Part shown: piece by piece, positions 8,741 to 17,107 of the stretch
How positions within the stretch are numbered: the first letter of the stretch is position 1
Layout of the letters: each line of letters opens with the position of its first letter
From: Pseudomonas sp. ACM7
Lineage (GTDB): Bacteria > Pseudomonadota > Gammaproteobacteria > Pseudomonadales > Pseudomonadaceae
Length of the DNA: 64,000 bases
Assembly (NCBI RefSeq): GCF_004136015.1
Contig: NZ_CP024866.1
Span: 6,185,449-6,249,448 of the forward strand
Direction: 5' to 3'
Notes under the pieces: generated by a model
Seen by the model: the letters and a program-made list of their open reading frames with translations, nothing else
The model's database searches: none
Told to the model about the DNA's origin: nothing
Translations under genes and position numbers: made by a program

Positions 8741-10279
8741 TCATTCCTCCCACAACTGGACGGTTTTCAGAATGTCGCGGCGGTTGGCCTTCTTGGCCCC
8801 GAACATGTTGGTGTCGGAACTGCCGCTACAGCCGCTGCCGAAACTGAAGCCACACCCGGAGCGCTCGGCAAAAGCGTCGCTCATGGCGTCTTCACGGTGC
8901 GCGCTCGGTACCACAAAGCGGTCTTCATAGTTGGCAATTGCCAGGTAGCGATACATCTCCTCGACCTGGGCCACGCTCAAACCGACATCCTTCAGCACTT
9001 GCAGATCCTGAACACCATCGACTTGCTCGGAACGTTTGTAGGCGCGCATCGCCAGCAAGCGTTTAAGCGCACGCTTGACCGGTTTTTCATCGCCCGCCGT
9101 CAGCAGGTTGGCCAGGTACTTCAGTGGAATACGCAGGCTGTCGACGTCCGGGATCACCCCGTTCATACCGACGGTGCCGGCAGTGGCAGCGTTCTGGATC
9201 GGCGACAGCGGCGGTACGTACCAAACCATCGGCAAGGTGCGGTATTCCGGGTGCAGCGGCAGTGCAAGTTTCCAGTCCACGGCCATTTTGTAGACCGGCG
9301 AACGTTGCGCGGAATCGATCACCGACTGCGGTACACCATCGGCCAGAGCCTGACGAATCACTGCCGGGTCATTTGGATCGAGGAAGATCTCCAGTTGTTT
9401 CTCATACAGATCCTGCTCATTGGCGGTGCTCGCCACTTCGCTGATGCGGTCGGCGTCATACAGCAACACACCGAGGTAGCGAATGCGCCCGACGCAGGTT
9501 TCCGCGCAAACGGTCGGCATCCCGGCTTCGATACGCGGGTAGCAGAAGATGCATTTCTCAGACTTGCCGCTTTTCCAGTTGAAATAGATCTTCTTGTACG
9601 GGCAGCCGCTGATGCACATCCGCCAGCCACGGCATTTCTCCTGGTCGATCAGGACGATGCCGTCTTCTTCACGCTTGTAGATCGCCCCGCTCGGGCAAGC
9701 CGCGGCGCACGTCGGGTTGAGGCAGTGCTCGCAGAGGCGCGGCAAATACATCATGAAAGTGTTTTCGTACTCGCCGTAGATGTCCGCCTGGATCTTGTCG
9801 AAGTTCTTGTCCTTGCGACGTTTGGCGAATTCGGTGCCGAGGATTTCCTCCCAGTTCGGGCCCCACTCGATTTTCTCCATGCGCTTACCGGAGATCAGCG
9901 AACGCGGGCGCGCAGTGGGCTGGTGCTCGCCCAGCGGCGCGGTGTGCAGGTGCTGGTAATCGAAGTCGAACGGTTCGTAGTAGTCGTCGAGGCTCGGCAG
10001 ATCCGGGTTGGCGAAAATGTTCGCCAACACGCGGAATTTACCGCCGATGCGCGGGTTGATCGTGCCGTTGGCATTGCGGATCCAGCCGCCCTTCCACTTG
10101 TCCTGGTTTTCCCATTCTTTCGGGTAGCCGATCCCGGGTTTCGATTCGACGTTGTTGAACCAGGCGTATTCCATGCCTTCACGGCTGGTCCAGACGTTTT
10201 TGCAGGTGATCGAACAGGTGTGGCAACCGATGCATTTGTCCAGGTTCAGAACCATGCCGATTTGTGAGCGAATCTTCAT
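8741..10279 (-). CDS. narH: Respiratory nitrate reductase beta subunit (iron-sulfur) NarH
   Basis: Electron-transfer subunit linking NarI hemes to NarG. The 512 residues start at MKIRSQIGMVLNLDKC, one base past the narG stop. Four cysteine groups are visible: CIGCHTC and CKN near residue 20, CEHCLNPTCAAACP, the group CRGWRMCISGCP, and CIFC. The Trp in place of a Cys in CRGWRMC is the family hallmark of the [3Fe-4S] centre. Length and motifs are canonical. Confidence 0.96.
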   Translation of the reverse strand: MKIRSQIGMVLNLDKCIGCHTCSITCKNVWTSREGMEYAWFNNVESKPGIGYPKEWENQDKWKGGWIRNANGTINPRIGGKFRVLANIFANPDLPSLDDYYEPFDFDYQHLHTAPLGEHQPTARPRSLISGKRMEKIEWGPNWEEILGTEFAKRRKDKNFDKIQADIYGEYENTFMMYLPRLCEHCLNPTCAAACPSGAIYKREEDGIVLIDQEKCRGWRMCISGCPYKKIYFNWKSGKSEKCIFCYPRIEAGMPTVCAETCVGRIRYLGVLLYDADRISEVASTANEQDLYEKQLEIFLDPNDPAVIRQALADGVPQSVIDSAQRSPVYKMAVDWKLALPLHPEYRTLPMVWYVPPLSPIQNAATAGTVGMNGVIPDVDSLRIPLKYLANLLTAGDEKPVKRALKRLLAMRAYKRSEQVDGVQDLQVLKDVGLSVAQVEEMYRYLAIANYEDRFVVPSAHREDAMSDAFAERSGCGFSFGSGCSGSSDTNMFGAKKANRRDILKTVQLWEE

Positions 10280-10280
10280 C

Positions 10281-13200
10281 TCAGTTCTCCTCAATATCGG
10301 TCGGCAGTGGACGCGGCAGGTCATCGCCACTTGAGCCATCGAGCCAGTCGACTTTGGACATTTTGCGCACCACGACGAATTCGTCACGGTTGCAACCGAC
10401 GGTGCCGTAATAGTTGAAACCGTAGGCCTGCTGGGCATAGCCGCCGATCATGTGGGTCGGTTTAAGCACGACGCGGGTGACCGAGTTGTGGTGACCGCCA
10501 CGGGTCTTGGTGGTTTCCGAACCGGGCACGTTCACGATCCGTTCCTGGGCGTGGTACATCATCACCATGCCGTCCTTGACCCGTTGGCTGACCACCGCAC
10601 GGGCGGTCAGTGCACCATTGATGTTGAAGCACTCGATCCAGTCGTTGTCCTCGATACCGGCGCGTTTCGCGTCGTTCTCCGAGAGCCAGACAATCGGCCC
10701 GCCACGGCTGAGGGTGAGCATCAGCAGGTTGTCGCTGTAGGTGCTGTGGATGCCCCATTTCTGGTGCGGGGTGATCCAGTTCAGGACGATTTCCTTGTGG
10801 CCGTTGCTGCGCTTGCCTTTCACCCCTTCGATGGTGCGGGTGTTGACCGGCGGCCGATAACTCATCAACTGCTCGCCGAACGCCTGCATCCACGGGTGAT
10901 CCTGATAGAACTGCTGGCGACCGGTGATGGTGCGCCATGGAATCCCTTCGTGAACGTTGGTGTAGCCGGCGTTGTAGCTGACGTGATCGTCTTCGAGGCC
11001 CGACCAGGTCGGGCTGGAAATGATCTTGCGCGGCTGCGCCTGAATGTCGCGGAAACGTATCGCTTCGTGGGCCTTGGACAGCGCCAGGTGGCTGTGGTCG
11101 ATGCCGGTGAATTCCGACAGCGCGGCCCAGGCTTTGACGGCGACCTGGCCGTTGGTTTCCGGCGCGAGGGACAGAATCACTTCAGCAGCATCGATCGCCG
11201 TGTCGATTTTCGGACGGCCATGACTGATACCGGCATCGCCTTCTTTGTGATTGAGTTCACCGAGGAATTTCACTTCGTCTTCGGTATTCCAGTTGATGCC
11301 TTTGCCACCGTTGCCGTTTTTCTCCAGCAATGGCCCGAGGGACGAGAACTGTTTGTAGATGTTCGGGTAGTCACGCTCGACCACATGCAGGTTCGGCGCG
11401 TTCTTGCCCGGCTCCGGTGCCACGCCCGCGCTTTTCCAGTCGGTGCCGCCAAACGGTTGGGCCAATTCGCCGACGCTGTCGTGCATCAATGGGATGGTCA
11501 CCAGGTCCTTTTCAACGCCCAGGTGCCCTTCGGACATGCTGGAGAACGCCTTGGCGATGCCTTTGTAGATTTCCCAGTCGGAACGCGATTCCCACGCCGG
11601 GTCGATGGCGGCCGACAACGGGTGAATGAACGGGTGCATGTCCGAGGTGTTCATGTCGTCTTTTTCGTACCAGGTTGCCGTCGGCAAGACGATGTCGGAA
11701 TAGACGCAGGTCGACGACATGCGGAAGTCCAGTGTGGTGACCAGATCGAGCTTGCCGATGGCGCCCTCGTCGACCCATTCGGCTTCTTCGGGTTTGCAGT
11801 CACCGACCTGGCCGATGTCTTCGTTCATTACCCCGTTTTTGGTGCCGAGCAGGTACTTGAGCATGTACTCGTGGCCCTTGCCCGAGGAGCCCAGCAGGTT
11901 GGAACGCCAGATGAACATGTTGCGCGGGAAGTTGACCGGGCTGTCCGGCTGTTCGCAGGAAAAACGCAGCGAACCGTCCTGCAACGACTTGACCACGTAG
12001 TCTTTCGGGTCCATGCCGGCCGCAGCCGCGTCGCGGCAAATGTGCAAAGGGTTAGTGTTGAGTTGCGGTGCGCTGGGCAGCCAGCCGGCACGTTCGGCGC
12101 GGATGTTGTAGTCCAGGGCATGCTCAGGGAATTTTGATTTATCCGCCAGCGGCGAGAGCACGTCGTGCATGCTCATTTTCTCGTGACGCCACTGCGAACT
12201 GTGGGCGTAGAAGAAGCTGGTGCCGTTCATTTGGCGGGGCGGACGGTTCCAGTCCAGGCCGAACGCCAGGGGCAGCCAGCCGCATTGCGGACGGAGTTTT
12301 TCCTGACCGACGTAATGCGCCCAACCGCCACCGGTCTGACCGACACACCCGCAGAGCATGAGCATGTTGATCAGCCCGCGGTAGTTCATGTCCATGTGGT
12401 ACCAGTGGTTCATCGCCGCGCCGACGATGATCATCGAGCGACCCTTGGTCTTGTCGGCGTTGTCGGCGAACTCACGGGCAATCTGGATGGCTTTCTCACG
12501 GCTCACGCCGGTGATCTGCTCCTGCCAGGCTGGAGTGCCAGGCACCGAGGCGTCGTCGTAATCCTTGGCGACGTTTTCGCCACCGAGGCCGCGATCGATG
12601 GCCAGGTTGGCAGCCGACAGGTCGAACACGGTGGCGACTTTGGCCACGCTGCCGTCCGCCAGCACCACGTTATGCACCGGTACGCGGCGGTATTGCACGG
12701 CATCGCCGGCCACGTGCTGGAAGTGCTCGTGGGACTCGCCGGCAAAATACGGGAACGCCACTTCGGCGACGTCATCGCCGATCAGGCTCAGCTTCAGATC
12801 GATCTCACGGCCTTCGCCGCCTTCACGGGGAAGGATGTTCCACTTGCCCTTCTCGCCCCAGCGATAACCGATGGAGCCCTGAGGGGACACCAGTTCGCCG
12901 CTGACATCCAGGGCGATGGTTTTCCATTCCGGGTTGTTTTCCTGACCGAGGTTGTCGGTCAGGTCACTGGCGCGCAAGAAGCGGTCCGGCTGATAACCGG
13001 CGCCCGGTGCCTTGTCGACCATTTGTTTGAGCAGCACCAGCACCGGCAAATCGGTGAAGCGTTTGGCGTAGTCGGTGAAATAAGCGCTCGGTTTGTCCAG
13101 GTGGAATTCTTTGAAGATCACATGGTTGAACGCCTGGGCCAGCGCCGCATCGGTGCCTTGTTTAGGGTTCAGCCACAGGTCGGTGAGCTTGGCGACTTCC

Positions 13201-14054
13201 GAGTAGTCCGGGGTGATCGCGACCGTCTTGGTGCCCTTGTAACGGACTTCGGTAAAGAAGTGCGCGTCGGGGGTACGGGTCTGCGGGACGTTGGAGCCCC
13301 AGGCGATGATGTAGTTGGAGTTGTACCAGTCGGCCGATTCCGGCACGTCGGTCTGCTCGCCCCAGACCATCGGCGAGGCCGGTGGCAAGTCGCAGTACCA
13401 GTCATAGAAACTCAGGCAGGCGCCACCGATCAGCGACAGGTAACGCGAGCCTGCGGCATAGCTGACCATCGACATGGCCGGGATCGGCGAGAAGCCAACG
13501 ATCCGGTCAGGGCCGTACTGCTTGATCGTATAGACGTTTGCGGCAGCGATGATCTCGTTGACTTCCTCCCAGTTGGAGCGAATGAAGCCACCCATGCCGC
13601 GCTTGCTTTTATAGGAGTCGGCCTTGACCTTGTCCTCGACGATGCTGGCCCAGGCTTCCACCGGCGCCATGGTCTGCCGCGCATCGCGCCAGAGCTTGAG
13701 CAACGGCTTGCGGATTTTCGGGTACTTGAGCCGGTTGGCGCTGTAGATGTACCAGCTGTAACTGGCACCACGCGGGCAGCCACGGGGCTCATGGTTCGGC
13801 AGATCGTTACGGGTACGCGGGTAGTCGGTCTGCTGGGTTTCCCAGGTGATCAGGCCGTTCTTGACGTAGATCTTCCACGAACAGGAGCCGGTGCAGTTCA
13901 CCCCATGGGTGGAACGCACGATCTTGTCGTACTGCCAGCGTGAACGGTAGACGTTTTCCCAGTCGCGAGACTCTTTGCGGGTCTCGCCATGACCGTCGGA
14001 AAACTCGTTTTGCTTGCGATTGAAAAACTTCAGTTGATCCAGTAAATGACTCAC
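10281..14054 (-). CDS. narG: Respiratory nitrate reductase alpha subunit NarG
   Basis: Catalytic Mo-bisMGD subunit reducing nitrate to nitrite on the cytoplasmic face. The 1257 residues match the usual ~1250. Near residue 50 the FS0 cluster motif HGVNCTGSCSW is present, with the His ligand typical of Nar. The Mo-ligand Asp lies in SFYDWYCDLP and the strongly conserved NYIIAWGSNVPQTRTPDAH follows. The N-terminus keeps the Nar-type remnant of a twin-arginine region but no export signal, as expected for a cytoplasmic subunit. GAGAGG precedes the ATG. Confidence 0.97.
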   Translation of the reverse strand: MSHLLDQLKFFNRKQNEFSDGHGETRKESRDWENVYRSRWQYDKIVRSTHGVNCTGSCSWKIYVKNGLITWETQQTDYPRTRNDLPNHEPRGCPRGASYSWYIYSANRLKYPKIRKPLLKLWRDARQTMAPVEAWASIVEDKVKADSYKSKRGMGGFIRSNWEEVNEIIAAANVYTIKQYGPDRIVGFSPIPAMSMVSYAAGSRYLSLIGGACLSFYDWYCDLPPASPMVWGEQTDVPESADWYNSNYIIAWGSNVPQTRTPDAHFFTEVRYKGTKTVAITPDYSEVAKLTDLWLNPKQGTDAALAQAFNHVIFKEFHLDKPSAYFTDYAKRFTDLPVLVLLKQMVDKAPGAGYQPDRFLRASDLTDNLGQENNPEWKTIALDVSGELVSPQGSIGYRWGEKGKWNILPREGGEGREIDLKLSLIGDDVAEVAFPYFAGESHEHFQHVAGDAVQYRRVPVHNVVLADGSVAKVATVFDLSAANLAIDRGLGGENVAKDYDDASVPGTPAWQEQITGVSREKAIQIAREFADNADKTKGRSMIIVGAAMNHWYHMDMNYRGLINMLMLCGCVGQTGGGWAHYVGQEKLRPQCGWLPLAFGLDWNRPPRQMNGTSFFYAHSSQWRHEKMSMHDVLSPLADKSKFPEHALDYNIRAERAGWLPSAPQLNTNPLHICRDAAAAGMDPKDYVVKSLQDGSLRFSCEQPDSPVNFPRNMFIWRSNLLGSSGKGHEYMLKYLLGTKNGVMNEDIGQVGDCKPEEAEWVDEGAIGKLDLVTTLDFRMSSTCVYSDIVLPTATWYEKDDMNTSDMHPFIHPLSAAIDPAWESRSDWEIYKGIAKAFSSMSEGHLGVEKDLVTIPLMHDSVGELAQPFGGTDWKSAGVAPEPGKNAPNLHVVERDYPNIYKQFSSLGPLLEKNGNGGKGINWNTEDEVKFLGELNHKEGDAGISHGRPKIDTAIDAAEVILSLAPETNGQVAVKAWAALSEFTGIDHSHLALSKAHEAIRFRDIQAQPRKIISSPTWSGLEDDHVSYNAGYTNVHEGIPWRTITGRQQFYQDHPWMQAFGEQLMSYRPPVNTRTIEGVKGKRSNGHKEIVLNWITPHQKWGIHSTYSDNLLMLTLSRGGPIVWLSENDAKRAGIEDNDWIECFNINGALTARAVVSQRVKDGMVMMYHAQERIVNVPGSETTKTRGGHHNSVTRVVLKPTHMIGGYAQQAYGFNYYGTVGCNRDEFVVVRKMSKVDWLDGSSGDDLPRPLPTDIEEN

Positions 14055-14123
14055 GGTGTAGTCCTCTCAGGCTTGCTGCGGGGTTCTGTGCCCCGCCCAC
14101 GCAATGGTTGGATTCGGGTCGTT

Positions 14124-15521
14124 TTAGCAGGGTGTCGCGGCGCCTTTGCGTGCGTACCACCACCAGGTCACCACGATGCAGCTCAGGTAAAAGCCGACGA
14201 ACATGTAGAAGGCCATCTCCGGGCCGCCGGTCTGGGCCATCGAAGTGCCGAAGGATTTGGGGATGAAGAACGCACCGAAGGCGCCCATGGCCGAACTGAA
14301 GCCCAGGACCGCGGCTGACTCTTTGCCGGCATTCTTCAGCGCTTGTTCGCGCACGGCGGGTGGTTTGCCGGCCGAGGCTTTTTCATGCTGGGTGCGGAAG
14401 ATCACCGGGATCATGCGGAAGGTGGAGCCGTTGCCGATGCCGGTGGTAATGAACAGCAGCATGAACATGCCGAGATAGCCGTAGAAGTTGCCGGGCTCAC
14501 CGTTCTGCGGCAGGAAGCGCATGACGCCGAAGACCATCACGATCATTGCCACGAAGTTCCACAAGGTCACTTTCGCGCCGCCGAGTTTGTCCGCCAGCCA
14601 GCCGCCCAATGGGCGTACCAGTGCACCGACCAACGGGCCGAGGAAGGCGAATTTCAAAGCGATGACGTCAGGGAACGAGGTTTTGATCAGCAGCGGAAAC
14701 GCGGCGGAGAAACCGATGAACGAGCCGAAGGTCGCCAGGTACAACCAGCACATCAGCCAGTTGTGTTTGCGCTTGAAGATGACGGCCTGCTCGCTGAAAG
14801 AAGCGCGAGCACTGGACAAGTCATTCATGCCGAACCAGGCCAGCACCGTCACCAGGACAATAAACGGCACCCAGATGAAGCCGGCGTTCTGCAACCACAA
14901 CTGACCGCCATCCGGTAATGCTTGCGGCGAGCCGCCCATGAAGCCGAATACGCCGAAAGTAATCACCAGCGGCACACAGAACTGCATCACCGAGACGCCC
15001 AGGTTACCCAGCCCGGCGTTGAGGCCAAGGGCTGTGCCCTGCTGCGACTTGGGATAGAAGAAGCTGATGTTGGACATGCTTGAGGCAAAGTTGCCGCCGC
15101 CGAAACCGCAGAGCAAGGCAATCAACACGAACACGCTGTAGGAGGTGCTCGGGTCCTGCACGGCGAAGCCCATCCAGATCGAGGGCAACAACAGGGACGC
15201 GGTGCTCAGGGCCGTCCAGCGACGGCCACCGAAGATCGGCACCATAAAGGAATAGAAGACGCGCAACGTCGCCCCGGACAGCCCCGGCAACGCCGCCAGC
15301 CAGAACAGCTGGTCGGTGGTGAAGGTGAAACCGATGGCGTTCAGACGCACGATCACCGTGCTCCAGACCATCCACACCGCAAAGGCCAGCAGCAGCGCAG
15401 GAATGGAAATCCACAAGTTGCGCGTGGCGGTCTGTTTGCCGCTACGTCCCCAGAATGCTGGGTCCTCGGGGCGCCAGTCATGAATGACCGGGCCTTTGTC
15501 AGGCTTTTGCAGAACGGACAT
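14124..15521 (-). CDS. narK2: Nitrate/nitrite transporter NarK2
   Basis: A 465-residue MFS protein of the nitrate-nitrite porter family with twelve predicted helices. Both NNP signatures are present: GGGNFASSMSNISFFYP in helix 5 and a glycine-rich TTGIGNGSTFRMIP in helix 11. The substrate Arg occurs in LRVFYSF. By family precedent it is the nitrate/nitrite exchanger, with narK1 the proton-coupled importer. The first 23 bases of the gene overlap the 3' end of narK1. Confidence 0.92.
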   Translation of the reverse strand: MSVLQKPDKGPVIHDWRPEDPAFWGRSGKQTATRNLWISIPALLLAFAVWMVWSTVIVRLNAIGFTFTTDQLFWLAALPGLSGATLRVFYSFMVPIFGGRRWTALSTASLLLPSIWMGFAVQDPSTSYSVFVLIALLCGFGGGNFASSMSNISFFYPKSQQGTALGLNAGLGNLGVSVMQFCVPLVITFGVFGFMGGSPQALPDGGQLWLQNAGFIWVPFIVLVTVLAWFGMNDLSSARASFSEQAVIFKRKHNWLMCWLYLATFGSFIGFSAAFPLLIKTSFPDVIALKFAFLGPLVGALVRPLGGWLADKLGGAKVTLWNFVAMIVMVFGVMRFLPQNGEPGNFYGYLGMFMLLFITTGIGNGSTFRMIPVIFRTQHEKASAGKPPAVREQALKNAGKESAAVLGFSSAMGAFGAFFIPKSFGTSMAQTGGPEMAFYMFVGFYLSCIVVTWWWYARKGAATPC

Positions 15522-16803
15522 GTTCTTCTCCTAGGGCAATGCTGGAAATCGGGGACGGGGTCAGCAGCGGCGCTTTACCCAGCACCGCGCTTTTGCGTAT
15601 TTCGCTGAAGTACATCCAGGTGAGGGAGACCCAGACCACGCCGTACATCAACATGAAGCAGGAAGAGCGCACGCCGGTGAGGTCCACCAGGGCGCCGAAC
15701 AGGATTGGCAGCACGAACCCGCCCAGGCCACCGGCGAGGCCGACGATGCCGGACACCGCGCCCATGTTTTTCGGGTAGTCGTTGGCGATGTACTTGAAGA
15801 CCGAGGCCTTGCCGAACGCGAAGGCGATGCCCATGACGAACAGCAGCACGGTGAACAGCGCGGGATTGAGGCCGATGTGGAAGTCCACCGGGCCGTTGAT
15901 CGTTTGCACTTGCAGTTGGGTCTGCGGATACGAGAGCAGGAACAGGCAGATCCAGCTGACCCACAACACCCACCAGGTCACGCTTTGCGCACCCCAGCGA
16001 TCCGACATCCAGCCACCGACGGCACGCAGCACGCCACCGGGCAGGGAAAAACAGGCCGCCAGCAGCGCCGCGCTTTGCAGGCTGAAACCGTATTCCTGCA
16101 CGTAGTATTTGGTCATCCACAGTGCGAGGGCGACATAACCACCGAAGACGATCGAGTAGTACTGGCAGTAGCGCCACACGGCCGGGTCCTTCAGCGAGCT
16201 CAATTGCTCACGCAAACTGGCGCCGGTGGCACTGCGGTGGTCCTTGTTTTCGGCGCTGAAGAACCAGAACAACAACGCAGTAATAAACAGGATCGCGCTG
16301 AAGACTTTCGGCACCAGCTGCCAGCTGCCGGCCGCGATCAGCGCCGGGGCGAGAAACTTGGTCACCGCGGCCCCGGCGTTACCGGCGCCGAAGATGCCCA
16401 TCGCAAAGCCCTGATTCTCCTTGTCGAACCATTTGGCGACGTAGGCAATCCCCACCGAAAACGAGCCGCCGGCCAGGCCGACGAACAAGCCCAGCACCAG
16501 GAACTGCCAGTAAGCGGTGGCATGACTGATCAGGTACAGCGGCGTCACGCAGGCCAGCATCAGCAGGAAGAACACGCTGCGCCCGCCAAAGCGGTCGGTC
16601 AGCAGGCCCAGCGGCAACCGCACCAGCGAGCCGGTCAGGACCGGGGTCGCGGCCAGCAGGCCGAACTGGGTTTCGTTGAGCTGGAGCAGGTCCTTGATCG
16701 GCACCCCGAGCACGGCAAACATCATCCAGACCATGAAACAGACGGTGAAGGCCAGCGTGCTCATGCCCAGCACCAAGCCTTGTCGTACACGCGGTGGGTT
16801 CAC
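15499..16803 (-). CDS. narK1: Nitrate/nitrite transporter NarK1
   Basis: A 434-residue MFS protein, first gene of the narK1K2GHJI operon. The NNP signatures are GLAGGSFSVGIAYVAKWFDK and GLAGGLGGFVLP, with conserved Arg in RLPLGLLTDRFGGR. K1-type porters are proposed to import nitrate with protons to start respiration. In Paracoccus K1 and K2 are fused; here they overlap by 23 bases. The promoter region holds an ANR box and NarL heptamers. Confidence 0.92.
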   Translation of the reverse strand: MNPPRVRQGLVLGMSTLAFTVCFMVWMMFAVLGVPIKDLLQLNETQFGLLAATPVLTGSLVRLPLGLLTDRFGGRSVFFLLMLACVTPLYLISHATAYWQFLVLGLFVGLAGGSFSVGIAYVAKWFDKENQGFAMGIFGAGNAGAAVTKFLAPALIAAGSWQLVPKVFSAILFITALLFWFFSAENKDHRSATGASLREQLSSLKDPAVWRYCQYYSIVFGGYVALALWMTKYYVQEYGFSLQSAALLAACFSLPGGVLRAVGGWMSDRWGAQSVTWWVLWVSWICLFLLSYPQTQLQVQTINGPVDFHIGLNPALFTVLLFVMGIAFAFGKASVFKYIANDYPKNMGAVSGIVGLAGGLGGFVLPILFGALVDLTGVRSSCFMLMYGVVWVSLTWMYFSEIRKSAVLGKAPLLTPSPISSIALGEEHVRSAKA

Positions 16804-16861
16804 AATGCTCTCCAGTCAGTTAGCCGTGGCGGCAGACTAGAGAGGCCAACCCCGCAAAAAC

Positions 16862-16875
16862 TTGATCCATGTCAA
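16862..16875. promoter_or_regulatory. ANR/FNR box of the nar operon
   Basis: TTGATCCATGTCAA has one mismatch to the consensus. It is centred 41-42 bases before a predicted narK1 start near 16827, with a -10-like TAGTCT at 16839-16834 on the minus strand. It could also influence divergent narX. Confidence 0.75.
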
Positions 16876-16889
16876 CGAAGCCCTAGGGG

Positions 16890-16903
16890 GCATAGGCCTA
16901 TGC
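16890..16903. promoter_or_regulatory. Perfect 14-bp palindrome in the narK1-narX intergenic region
   Basis: GCATAGG-CCTATGC is a perfect palindrome between the ANR box and the NarL dyad. A related GGCATAGG occurs at 19588-19595. It may be a further NarL-type or other operator; the binding factor is unknown. Confidence 0.35.
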
Positions 16904-16913
16904 TTGTGCGGTC

Positions 16914-16929
16914 TACCTCTAAGGAGGTA
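16914..16929. promoter_or_regulatory. NarL 7-2-7 site, nar promoter
   Basis: TACCTCT-AA-GGAGGTA is two NarL-type heptamers (consensus TACYYMT) inverted across two bases, the classic NarL/NarP arrangement. It lies about 45 bases upstream of the ANR box relative to narK1, suitable for nitrate-responsive activation. Confidence 0.7.
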
Positions 16930-17010
16930 GTACAGGGAAACCCTAAAACCGGCGGTTTATCAGCGTCTTAAGGTTTCCTGCCAAGGTTTTTGCTGACAAG
17001 GATCAGTCGA

Positions 17011-17026
17011 CAACTCTTTAGAGGTA
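17011..17026. promoter_or_regulatory. Weaker NarL-like 7-2-7 site upstream of narX
   Basis: CAACTCT-TT-AGAGGTA has one good heptamer (AGAGGTA) and one with two mismatches. It lies ~85 bases before narX and may allow autoregulation of narXL. Confidence 0.4.
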
Positions 17027-17107
17027 GCGCGCCCGGGATCGGCGGCAAAACCCCACCCTGGAGCTGCACATGCTCTGTTTTCCTGTCTTTCTCCGAGACC
17101 TGCGCTG

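Noticed and set aside
14080..14098. GC hairpin between narK2 and narG as a terminator
   Set aside because: No T-run follows and it is close to the narG ribosome site; at most a processing or attenuation structure.
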